Below are positions 50,919 through 63,063 of a DNA stretch of 64,000 bases, in pieces; positions within the stretch are counted from its first letter, which is position 1; every line of letters starts with the position of its first letter. Source of the stretch: Hyperoodon ampullatus (Eukaryota > Chordata > Mammalia > Artiodactyla > Ziphiidae); NCBI GenBank assembly GCA_949752795.1, contig CATKHW010000549.1:434001-498000 (forward strand), read 5' to 3'. The translations under genes and the position numbers were made by a program. The notes beneath the pieces were generated by a model. That model searched no databases, had not been told where the DNA came from, and worked only from the letters and a program-made list of their open reading frames with translations.

Positions 50919-52653
50919 ATTGGCCATAAAGGGCACATGCGTTTTCTCCTGAATATATTCAGGAGAAAACGCATGCGCCCATTTTGGCCAACCAAGCAAC
51001 TGCACAATGCAAATGTGCACTACAAAGAAGTATCACTTCCAACCGGTCAAAAGGGACATCCGTAAAATGTGTAAAAACAAGAAAGGCAAGACAGGATCTG
51101 GAGAAGAGGGAGCCTTGTTATGCGGATGGGTGGGATGTAAATTGCCAACAGCCACTCTGGAGGAGTGCACTGTGTTCCCAAAAAGAAGTAAACAGCAGTG
51201 CTTCACAACCTAAGGCACTACCAGTCACAGGAATATACCTTGGGAAAATTGAAAATCAATAAGACACAGCCACCCCAAAATTTATGGAAGCACTGCTTAC
51301 AAGAACCCCGACTTCGGGACACCTTATATATCCCAGGAAAGACAAAAATGGTAAAGAAATTGTGGTACATACGTATGATGGAATATCCCTCAGCCATGAA
51401 GTCAATGGCATAAGGCCAGTAGCAGCATAATGACGGGATTCATGTATGATGATTCTAACTCAAAAAATCACACAGAAAAAGAAACTTATCATAAGATATC
51501 ACTTATGAAGGGTATATAAACATGGCTAAACATGGAATGAATTAGGAAAGGGAACAGAGTATCATATATAGAATACACTCTTATGCATGCTTAAGGGGAA
51601 AGCAGAGGTGGGGTGATGAATAAAACCAGAGTTTGATATTAGCACAGGTACGGTTCCATAATCCAAATACAGAATAGACAAGACCTACTACTTCCTCTGT
51701 GAACGGGACTCAAAACCCCATATTTCCAGCAGAGCAATATATCTTACTAGTAAGAATCTTAAAACCTATGTATTGATATGTCTCCGTAAGGGAATCAAGT
51801 GTCTCTAGACTGGCATAAACATGGCAGCGAGAATCAGCTGAAACCCTGTAGAAAAGGAAATTCAAAAACAAAACAAAAAACAGGCAAATTCTTTACAATT
51901 CCTTCAGGGTCTCTGATGAAACCTGGAATGACCCTATCAACAACGACAGCTGGATGTGGCATAAGGCTGGACACTTGGGACTGAGAGGATTGGTGAGATT
52001 GGGTGAGCAAATGCAGACACTTTAAAACAATAATATGTGGCACCCATTCCATGGGTCCCAACTCTCCAGGTTGAAGGAAATATTACTACAGCTATAACAT
52101 GTACGGGAAACCTAGAGAACGGACACACTGTGAATACAAAAGGTTTCTGAAACTCAAAGAATATACCCTCTCCTGGTGCACCGGTTTGACTTTCCAACTG
52201 CTTTATTATCAGTCTCCCAACTTGAAGAGACAGCCCCTTTAACCTCCTTGTTCACACAGGTTGCCAATTTGGCAGAGGATGAAAGGGAAGAAGGAGAACC
52301 AATGAGAGAGTAGCTGTTAGGCATTTGGACGGGCACATATCACTGTAATTTCCCGGCAGGAAGAAGATTTAACCAAAGTATCAGCCACCCACCGGGAACC
52401 AGTATAGGTCCTGAACCAAAATTTTGGACTTGCGGTCAGCTCATCAAAAACGAGTTGAAAAATGGAGCTCAGGGGCACAGCAATTCACAAACTGGTCGAG
52501 TAATAAAGGACAACTATCGTCCAAAAATCTGTTGAGGGAAGGCAACGAGGCTGACTTGAAAGCGAGGCAGAATAGCAGGAAACAGATTTCAAGAGGTACG
52601 TTGGAATTGCCTTTAAAGCACAGGAAGAGTATCACAACTTCGACAATGATGCA
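50919..52653 (+). repeat. Satellite unit U22 (1,735 bp, diverged then ordinary)
   Basis: Imperfect palindrome 50919-50992, about four mismatches. Diverged to about 51.75-51.85 kb, then close to the ordinary type through its non-L1 part. It contains the best-preserved L1 ORF2 motif of the window, at 51,354-51,401. Confidence 0.92.
51198..51413 (+). pseudogene. LINE-1 ORF2 C-terminal remnant in U22
   Basis: An open 71-codon stretch with no ATG start. Residues 53-68 (51,354-51,401) read KKLWYIRMMEYPSAMK, matching the conserved mammalian L1 ORF2p C-terminal pattern KK-WYI-MEY-SA-K. An upstream frame at 50,984-51,262 contains PLWRS and GIYLGKIENQ, which correspond to the preceding part of ORF2p. 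Frames change between the pieces. This shows the origin of the satellite unit; it is not an expressed gene. Confidence 0.78.
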
Positions 52654-54372
52654 CTTGGCCAAAAAGGGCGTATGCATTTTCTCCTGAATATATTCAGGAG
52701 AAAACGCATACGCCCTTTTTGGCCAAGCAAGCAAGCGGGCAATGCAAATCTGCACTACAGAGAAGTATCACTTCCCACCGGTCAAAAGGGACATCCACAA
52801 AATGTGTAAAAACCAGAAAGGCAAGACAGGCCCTGGAGAACAGGGAGTCTTGTTATGCTGATGAGCGGGATGTAAATTGCCATCTGCCTCTCTGGAGGAG
52901 TACATTGTGTTCCCTAAAACAAGTAAAGAACAGAGCTACAGAGCCAAGGGCACTTCCAGTCTAGGGAATATACCTTGGGAAAACTGAAAATCAATAAGAC
53001 AGAGCCACCCCAAAATTTAGGGCTGCACTGCTTACAAGGACCTCAACTTGGGTACACCTTAAATATCCCAGGAAATATAAAAATGGTTCAAAAAATTGTG
53101 GTACATACGTACGATGGAATATCCCTCAGCCATGAAATCAATGTCATAAGACGAGTAGCAGCAAAATGGGTGGATTCAGGTACGATGATTCTAAGTGAAA
53201 TAAATCACACAGAAAAGAAACTTATCAAAAGATATCACTTATTAAGATCCTGTAAACATGGCTACACTTGAACTGAGTTAGGAAAGAGAACAGTGTCTCA
53301 CATATAGAAAACACTCTTATGCCTGCTTAAGGGGGAAGGAGAGGTGGGGTGATGCATAACACCAGAGTTTGATATAAGCACAGGTAGCGTTCCAAAAACC
53401 AACTATGGATTAGACAAGACCTACACCTTCCTCAGTGAAAGGGACTCAAAACCCCATATTTCCCGCAGAGGAATATATCTGACTAGTAAGAATCTTAAAA
53501 CCTATGTACAGATGTGTCTTCATAAGGGAATCAAGTGTGTCTAGACTGGCATAAACATAGCAGTGAGAATCAGCTCAAACCCACTATAAAAAGGAATTTC
53601 AAAAACAAAACAAAAAAACTGGGAAATTCTTTACAATTCCTTCAGGGTCTCTGATGAAACCTGGAATGACCCTATCTACAACGACAGCTGGATTTGGCAT
53701 AAGGAGGGTCACTTGGGACTGAGACGATTGGTGAGATTGGGTGAGCAAATGCAGATCCGTTAAAGCAATAAGGCATGGAAACCATTCCATGGGTCCCAAC
53801 TCTCCAGGTTGAAGGGAATATTACTACAGTTATAACATGTATGGGAAACCTAGGGAACGGAAACACTGTGAATATGAAAGGTTTCTAAAACTCAACGAAT
53901 AGTCCCTCTCCTGGTGCTCAGGTTTGACTTTCCATCTGCTTTACTATCAATCTCCCAACTTGGAGAGACAGCCCCTTTAACTTCCTGGTTCGCACAGGTT
54001 TCCAATTTGGCAGAGGATGAAAGGGAAGAGGGAGAACCAATGAGAGAGTAGCTGTTAGGCATTTGGACGGGCACATATCACTCTAACTTCCAGCAGGAAG
54101 AAGAATTAACCAAAGTTTCAGCCCCCCACCGAGAACCAGCATAGGTCCTGAAACAAAATTTGGACTTGCGGTCAGCTCACCAAAAACGAGTTGAAAAATG
54201 GAGCTCAGGGCCACAGCAATTCACAAAGTGGCCGAGTAATAAAGGACAACTATCGTCCAAAAATCTGTTGAGGGAAGGCAACGAGGCAGAATAGCAGGAA
54301 ACAGATTTCAAGAGGTACGTTGGAATCGCCTTTAAAGCACAGGAAGAGGGTCTCAACTTCGACAATGATGCA
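52654..54372 (+). repeat. Satellite unit U23 (1,719 bp)
   Basis: Palindrome 52654-52727 has one left-arm mismatch (gtatgcat). Short because of a 17-bp deletion near 54,282 plus single-base losses near 54,090 and 54,160. Also loses one A in cacacagaaaag near 53,210, which shifts the usual 93-codon frame. Confidence 0.95.
54282..54287 (+). other. Junction of a 17-bp deletion
   Basis: Other units read cgaggc, 11 bp, cgaggc here. U23 keeps a single cgaggc followed by agaatagc. The 6-bp direct repeat at the ends points to slippage or microhomology-mediated loss. Confidence 0.88.
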
Positions 54373-56110
54373 CTTGGCCAAAAAGGGCGTATGCGTTTTC
54401 TCCTGAATATATTCAGGAGAAAACGCATACGCCCTTTTTGGCCAAGCAAGCAAGCGGGCAATGCAAATATGCACTACAGAGAAGTATCACTTCCCACCGG
54501 TCAAAAGGGACATCCACAAAATGTGTAAAAACCAGAAAGTCAAACAAGCCCTGGAGAACAGGGAGTCTTGTTATGCTGATGGGCGGGATGTAAATTGCCA
54601 ACTGCCTCTCTGGAGGAGTGCATTGTGTTCCCTAAAACAAGTAAAGAACAGAGCTACAGAGCCAAGGGCACTTCAAGTCTAGGGAATATACCTTGGGAAA
54701 ACTGAAAATCAATAAGACAGAGCCACCCCAAAATTTAGGGCTGCACTGCTTACAAGGACCTCAACTTGGGTACACCTTAAATATCCCAGGAAATAAAAAA
54801 ATGGTTCAAAAAATTGTGGTCCTTATGTACGATGGAATATCCCTCAGCCATTAAATAAATGACATAAGATCATTAGCGATAAAATGAGTGGATTCAGGTA
54901 CGATGATTCTAAGTGAAATAAGTCACACAGAAAAAGAAACTTATCATAAGATATCACTCATGAAGATCCTGTAAACATGGCTACACTTGAACTGAGTTAG
55001 GAAAGAGAACAGAGTCTCACATTTAGAAAACAATCTTATGCCAGCTTAAGGGGGAAGGAGAGGTGGGGTGATGCATAAACCCAGAGTTTGATATAAGCAC
55101 AGGTACCGTTCCAAAAACCAACTATGGAATAGACAAGACCTACACTTTCTTCAGTGAAAGGGTCTCAAAACCACTTATTTCCTGCACAGGAATATACCGG
55201 ACTAGTAAGAATCTTAAAACATATGTATTGATATGTCTCCGTAAGGGAATCAAGTGTGTCTAGACTGGCATAAACATGGCAGCGAGAATCAGCTCAAAAC
55301 CAGTATAAAAATGAATTTCAAAAACAAAACAAAAAAACTGGGAAATTATTTACAAATCCTTCAGGGTCTCTGATGAAACCTGGAATGACCCTATGTACAA
55401 TGACAGCTGGATGTGGCATAAGGCTGGACACTTGGGACTGAGACGATTGGTGAGATTGGGTGAGCAAATGCAGACCCTTTAAAGCAATAAGGCATGGAAC
55501 CCATTCTATGGGTCCCAACTCTCCAGGTTGAAGGGAATATTACTACAGCTATGACATGTAAGGGAAACCTAGAGAACGGACACACTGTGAATACGAAAAG
55601 TTTCTAAAACTCAACGAATATTCCCACTCCTGGTGCTCCGGTTTGACTTTCCATCTGCTTTACTATCAATCTCCCAACTTGGAGAGACAGCCCCTTTAAC
55701 CTCCTGGTTCGCACAGGTTGCCAATTTGGCAGAGGATGAAAGGGAAGAGGGAGAACCAATGAGAGAGTAGCTGTTAGGCATTTGGACGGGCACATGTCAC
55801 TCTCATTTCCCGGCAGGAAGAAGAATTAACCAAAGTCTCAGCCACCCACCGGGAACGAGTACAGGTTCTGAGCCAAAATTTTGGGCTTGCGGGCCGCTCA
55901 CCAAAAACGAGTTGAAAAATGGAGCTCAGCGGCACAGCAATTCACAAACTGGCCGAGTAATAAAGGAAAACTATCGTCCAAAAATCTGTTGATGGAAGGC
56001 AGCGAGGCGGACTTGAAAGCGAGGCAGGATAGCAGGAAACAGATTTCAAGAGGTACGTTGGAATCGCCTTTAAAGCACAGGAAGAGGGGCACAACTTCGA
56101 CAATGATGCA
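54373..56110 (+). repeat. Satellite unit U24 (1,738 bp)
   Basis: Perfect palindrome 54373-54446. The ORF2-like part has several private changes between 54,790 and 54,890 (ggaaataaaaaaatgg, cattaaataaatgac, cattagcgataaaatgag), so its frame is broken. Confidence 0.95.
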
Positions 56111-57848
56111 CTTGGCCAAAAAGGGCGTATGCGTTCTTTCCTGAATATAATCAGGTGAAAACGCATACGCCCTTTTTGGCCAAACAAGCAAGCGGGCATG
56201 CAAATCTGCACTACAAAGAAGTATCACTTCCCACCGGTCAAAAGGGACATCCACAAAATGTGTAAAAACCAGAAAGGCAAGACAGGCCCTGGAGAACAGG
56301 GAGCCTTGTTATGCTGATGGGCGGGATGTAAATTGCCAACTGCCTCTCTGGAGGAGTGCATTGTGTTCCCTAAAACAAGTAAAGAACAGAGCTACAGAAC
56401 GAAGGGCACTTCCAATCTAGGGAATATACCTTGGGAAAACTGAAAATCAATAAGACAGAGCCACCCCAAAATTTAGGGCTGCACTGCTTACAAGGACCTC
56501 AACTTGGGTACACCTTAAATATCCCAGGAAATATAAAAATGGTTCAAAAAATTGTGGTACTTACGTACGATGGAATATCCCTCAGCCATGAAATCAATGT
56601 CATAAGACCAGTAGCAGCAAAATGGGTGGATTCAGGTACGATGATTCTAAGTGAAATAAGTCACACAGAAAAAGAAACTTATCATAAGATATCACTTATG
56701 AAGATCCTGTAAACATGGCTACACTTGAACTGAGTTAGGAAAGAGAACAGTGTCTCACATTTAGAAAACACTCTTATGCCTGCTTAAGGGGGAAGGAGTG
56801 GTGGGGTGATGCATAAAACCAGAGTTTGATATAAGCACAGGTACCGTTCCAAAAACCAACTATGGAATAGACAAGACCTACACCTTCCTCAGTGAAAGGG
56901 ACTCAAAACCCCATATTTCCCGCAGAGGAATATATCTGACTAGTAAGAATCTTAAAACCTATGTATTGATATGTCTCCGTAAGGGAATCAAGTGTGTCTA
57001 GACTGGCATAAACATGGCAGCGAGAATCAGCTCAAACCCACTATAAAAAGGAATTTCAAAAACAAAACAAAAAAACTTGGAAATTCTTTACAATTCCTTC
57101 AGGGTCTCTGATGAAACCTGGAATGACCCTATCTACAATGACAGCTGGATGTGGCATAAGGAGGGACACTTGGGACTGAGACGATTGGTGAGATTGGGTG
57201 AGCAAATGCAGACCCTTTAAAGCACAAATGCCTGACACCCATTCCATGGTTCCCAACTCTCCAGGTTGAAGGGAATATTACTACAGCTATAACATGTACG
57301 GGAAACCTAGAGAACGGACACACTGTGAATACGAAAGGTTTCTAAAACTCAATGAATAGTCCCTCTCCTGGTGCTCCAGTTTGACTTTCCATCTGCTTTA
57401 CTATCAACCTCCCAACTTGGAGAGACAGACCCTTTAACCTCCTGGTTCGCACAGGTTGCCAATTTGGCAGAGGATGAAAGGGAAGAGGGAGAACCAATGA
57501 GAGAGTAGCTGTTAGGCATTTGGACGGGCACATATCACTCTAACTTCCCGGCAGGAAGAAGAAGTAACCAAAGTCTCAGCCCCCCACCGGGAACCAGCAT
57601 AGGTCCTGAACCAAAATGTTGGACTTGTGGTCAGCTCACAAAAAACGAGTTGAAAAATGGAGCTCAGGGGCACAGCAATTCACAAACTGGCAGAGTAATA
57701 AAGGACAACTATCATCCAACAATCTGTTGAGGGAAGGCAACGAGGCGGACTTGAAAGTGAGGCAGAATAGCAGGAAACAGATTTCAAGAGGTACGTTGGA
57801 ATCGCCTTTAAAGCACAGGAAGAGGGGCACAACTTCGACAATGATGCA
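56111..57848 (+). repeat. Satellite unit U25 (1,738 bp)
   Basis: Palindrome 56111-56184 has an altered centre (ttctttcctgaatataatcaggtg), about five mismatches, and acaagcaagcgggcatgc after it. U26 shares all of these. Confidence 0.95.
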
Positions 57849-59585
57849 CTTGGCCAAAAAGGGCGTATGCATTCTTTCCTGAATATAATCAGGTGAAAAC
57901 GCATACGCCCTTTTTGGCCAAACAAGCAAGCGGGCATGCAAATCTGCACTACAAAGAAGTATCACTTCCCACCGGTCAAAAGGGACATCCACAAAATGTG
58001 TAAAAACCAGAAAGGCAAGACAGGCCCTGGACAACAGGGAGCCTTGTTATGCTGATGGGCGGGATGTAAATTGCCAACTGCCTCTCTGGAGGACTGCATT
58101 GTGTTCCCTAAAACAAGTGAACTACAGAGGTACAGAGCCAAGGGCACTTCCAGTCTAGGGAATATACCTTGGGAAAACTGAAAATCAATAAGACAGAGCC
58201 ACCCCAAAATTTAGGGCTGCACTGCTTACAAGGACCTCAACTTGGGTACACCTTAAATATTCCAGGAAATATAAAAATGGTTCAAAAAATTGTGGTACTT
58301 ACGAACGATGGAATATCCCTCAGCCATGAAATCAATGTCATAAGACCAGTAGCAGCAAAATGGGTGGATTCAGGTACGATGATTCTAAGTGAAATAAGTC
58401 ACACAGAAAAAGAAACTTATCATAAGATATCACTTATGAAGATCCTGTAAACATGGCTACACTTGAACTGAGTTAGGAAAGAGAACAGTGTCTCACATTT
58501 AGAAAAGACTCTTTTGCCTGCTTAAGGGGGAAGGAGAGGTGGGGTGATGCATAAAACCAGAGTTTGATATAAGCACAGGTACCGTTCCAAAAACCAACTA
58601 TGGAATAGACAAGACCTACACCTTCCTCAGTGAAAGGGACTCAAAACCCCATATTTCCCGCAGAGGAATATATCTAACTAGTAAGAATCTTAAAACCTAT
58701 GTATTGATATGTCTCTGTAAGGGAATCAAATGTTTCTAGACTGGCATAACCATGGCAGCGAGAATCAGCTCAATCCCACTATAAAAAGGAATTTCAAAAC
58801 AAAACAAAAAAACTGGGAAATTCTTTACAATTCCTTCAGGGTCTCTGATGAAACCTGGAATGACCCTATCTACAATGACAGCTGGATGTGGCATAAGGAG
58901 GGACACTTGGGACTGAGACGATTGGTGAGATTGGGTGAGCAAATGCAGACCCTTTAAAGCAATAATGCCTGGCACCCATTCCATGGGTCCCAACTCTCCA
59001 GGTTGAAGGGAATATTACTACAGCTATAACATGTACGGGAAACCTAGAGAACGGACACACTGTGAATACGAAAGGTTTTTAAAACTCAACGAATAGTCCC
59101 TCTCCTGGTGCTCCGGTTTGACTTTCTATCTGCTTTACTATCAACCTCCCAACTTGGAGAGACAGCCCCTTTAACCTCCTGGTTCGCACAGCTTCCCAAT
59201 ATGGCAGAGGATGAAAGGGAAGAGGGAGAACCAATGAGAGAGTAGCTGTTAGGCATTTGGACGGGCACATATCACTGTTATTTCCCGGCGGGAAGAAGAA
59301 TTAACCAAAGACTCAGCCCCCCACTGGGAACCAGCATAGGTCCTGAACCAAAATGTTGGACTTGCGGTCAGCTCACCAAAAACGAGTTGAAAAATGCAGC
59401 TCAGGGGCACAGCAATTCACAAACTGGCCGAGTAATAAAGGACAACTATCATCCAAAAATCTGTTGAGGGAAGGCAACGAGGCGGACTTGAAAGCGAGGC
59501 AGAATAGCAGGAAACAGATTTCAAGAGGTACCTTGGAATCGCCTTTAAAGCACAGGAAGAGGGGCACAACTTCGACAATGATGCA
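57849..59585 (+). repeat. Satellite unit U26 (1,737 bp)
   Basis: Palindrome 57849-57922 has the same altered centre as U25 plus gtatgcatt. The 3'-UTR part has agaaaagactcttttgcc and tatctaactagtaag, shared with U27. Confidence 0.95.
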
Positions 59586-61324
59586 CTTGGCCAAAAAGGG
59601 CGTATGCGTTTTCTCCTGAATATATTCAGGAGAAAACGCATACGCCCTTTTTGGCCAAGCAAGCAAGCGGGCAATGCAAATCTGCACTACAAAGAAGTAT
59701 CACTTCCCACCAGTCAAAAGGGACATCCACAAAATGTGTAAAAACCAGAAAGGCAAGACAGGCCCTGGAGAACAGGGAGCCTTGTTATGCTGATGGGCGG
59801 GATGTAAATTGCCAACTGCCTCTCTGGAGGAGTGCATTGTGTTCCCTAAAACAAGTAAACAACAGAGCTACAGAGCCAAGGGCACTTCCAGTCTAGGGAA
59901 TATACCTTGGGAAAACTGAAAATCAATAAGACAGAGCCACCCCAAAATTTAGGGCTGCACTGCTTACAAGGACCTCAACTTGGGTACACATTAAATATCC
60001 CAGGAAATATAAAAATGGTTCAAAAAATTGTGGTACTTACGTACGATGGAATATCCCTCAGCCATGAAATCAATGTCATAAGACCAGTAGCAGCAAAATG
60101 GGTGGATTCAGGTACGATGATTCTAAGTGAAATAAGTCACACAGAAAAAGAAACTTATCATAAGATATCACTTATGAAGATCCTGTAAACATGGCTACAC
60201 TTGAACTGAGTTAGGAAAGAGAACAGTGTCTCACATTTAGAAAAGACTCTTTTGCCTGCTTAAGGGGGAAGGAGAGGTGGGGTGATGCATAAAACCAGAG
60301 TTTGATATAAGCACAGGTACCGTTCCAAAAACCAACTATGGAATAGACAAGACCTACACCTTCCTCAGTGAAAGGGACTCAAAACCCCATATTTCCCGCA
60401 GAGGAATATATCTAACTAGTAAGTATCTTAAAACCTATGTATTGATATGTCTCTGTAAGGGAATCAAAAGTTTCTAGACTGGCATAAACATGGCAGCGAG
60501 AATCAGCTCAAAACCACTCTAAAAAGGAATTTCAAAAACAAAACAAAAAAACTGGGAAATTCTTTATAATTCCTTCAGGGTCTCTGATGAAACCTGGAAT
60601 GACTCTATCTACAACGACAGCTGGATGTGGCATAAGGCTGGACACTTGGGACTGAGAGGATTGGTGAGATAGGGTGAGCAAATTCCGACCCTTTAAAGCA
60701 ATAATGCATGGCACCCATTCCATGGGTCCCAACTCTCCAGGTTGAAGGGAATATTACTACAGTTATAACATGTACGGGAAACCTAGAGAACGGACACACT
60801 GTGAATATGAAAGGTTTCTAAAACTCAACGAATAGTCCCTCTCCTGGTGCTCCGGTTTGACTTTCCATCTGCTTTACTATCAACCTCCCAACTTGGAGAG
60901 ACAGCCCCTTTAACCTCCTGGTTCGCACAGGTTGCCAAATTGGCAGAGGATGAAAGGGAAGAGGGAGAACCAATGAGAGAGTAGCTGTTAGGCATTTGGA
61001 CGGGCACATATCACTCTAACTTCCCGGCAGGAAGAAGAATTAACCAAAGTCTCAGCCCCCCACCGGGAACCAGCATAGGTCCTGAACCAAAATTTTGGAC
61101 TTGCGGTCAGCTCACAAAAAACGAGTTGAAAAATGGAGCTCAGGGGCACAGCAATTCACAAACTGGCTGAGTAATAAAGGACAACTATCGTCCAAAAATC
61201 TTTTGAGGGAAGGCAACGAGGCAGACTTGAAAGCGAGGCAGAATAGCAGGAAACAGATTTCAAGAGGTATATTGGAATCGCCTTTAAAGTACAGGAAGAG
61301 GGGCACAACTTTGACAATGATGCA
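59586..61324 (+). repeat. Satellite unit U27 (1,739 bp)
   Basis: Perfect palindrome 59586-59659. Shares agaaaagactcttttgcc, tctctgtaaggg and gtttctagactgg with U26, indicating exchange between neighbours. Confidence 0.95.
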
Positions 61325-63063
61325 CTTTGCCAAAAAGGACGTATGCGTTTTCTCCTGAATATATTCAGGAGAAAACGCATACGCCCTTTTTGGCCAAGCA
61401 AGCAAGCGGGCAATGCAAATCTGCACTACAAAGAAGTATCACTTCCCACCGGTCAAAAGGGACATCCACAAAAAGTGTAAAAACCAGAAAGGCCAGACAG
61501 GCCTGGAAAAACATGGAGCCTTGTTATGCTGATGGGCGGGATGTAAATTGCCAACTGCCTCTCTGTAGGAGAGCTTTGTGTTCCCTAAAACAAGTAAAAA
61601 ACAGAGCTACAGAGCCAAGGGCACATCCAGTCTAGGGAATATACCTTGGGAAAACTGAAAATCAATAAGACAGAGCCACCACAAAATTTAGGGCTGCAAT
61701 GCTAACAAGGACCTTAACTTGGGTACACCTTAAATATCACAGGAAATATAAAAATGGTTCAAAAAATTTTGGTACTTACGTACGATGGAATATCCCTCAG
61801 CCATGAAATCAATGTCATAAGACCAGTAGCAGCAAAATGGGTGGATTCAGGTACGATGATTCTAAGTGAAATAAGTCACACAGAAAAAGAAACTTATCAT
61901 AAGATATCACTTATGAAGATCCTGTAAACATGGCTACACTTGAACTGAGTTAGGAAAGAGAACAGTGTCTCACATTTAGAAAACATTCATATGCCTGCTT
62001 AAGGGGGAAGGAGAGGTGGGGTGATGCATAAAACCAGAGTTTGATATAAGCAGATGTACCGTTCCAAAAACCAAGTATGGAATAGAGAAGACCTACACCT
62101 TCCTCAGTGAAAGGGACTCAAAACCCCATATTTCCCGCAGAGGAATATATCTGACTAGTAAGAATCTTAAAACCTATGTATTGATATGTCTCCGTAAGGG
62201 AATCAAGTGTGTCTAGACTGGCATAAACATGGCAGCGAGAATCAGCTCAAACCCACTATAAAAAGGAATTTCAAAAACAAAACAAAAAAACTGGGAAATT
62301 CTTTACAATTCCTTCAGGGTCAATGATGAAACCTGGAATGACCCTATCTACAACGACAGCTGGATGTGGCATAAGGCTGGACACGTGGGACTGAGAGGAT
62401 TGGTGAGATTGGGTGAGCCAATGCAGACCTTTTAAAGCACAAATGCCTGGCACCCATTCCATGGGTCCCAACTCTCCAGGTTGAAGGGAATATTACTACA
62501 GATATAACATGTACGGGAAACCTAGAGAACGGACACATTGTGAATACGAAAGGTTTCTAAAACTCAACGAATAGTCCCTCTCCTGGTGCTCCGGTTTGAC
62601 TTTCCATCTGCTTTACTATCAACCTCCCAACTTGGAGAGACAGCCCCTTTAACCTCCTGGTTCGCACACTTTTCCAATTTGGGAGAGGATGAAAGGGAAG
62701 AGGGAGAACCAATGAGAGAGTAGCTGTTAGGAATTTGGACGGGCACATATCACTCTAACTTCCCGGCAGGAAGAAGAAGTAACCAAAGTCTCAGCCCCCC
62801 ACCGGGAACCAGCATAGGTCCTGAACCAAAATTTTGGACTTGCGGTGAGCTCACAAAAAACGAGTTGAAAAATGGAGCTCAGGAGCACAGCAATTCACAA
62901 ACTGGCCAAGTAATAAAGGACAACTATCGTCCAAAATTCTGGTGAGGGAAGGCAACGAGGCGGACTTGAAAGCAAGGCAGAATAGCAGGAAACAGATTTC
63001 AAGAGGTACCTTGGAATCGCCTTTAAAGCACAGGAAGAGGGGCACAACTTCGACAATGATGCA
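61325..63063 (+). repeat. Satellite unit U28 (1,739 bp)
   Basis: Palindrome 61325-61398 has two left-arm mismatches (ctttgcc, aaggacg). Several private substitutions in the ORF2-like part, e.g. aggcctggaaaaacatgg. Confidence 0.95.
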
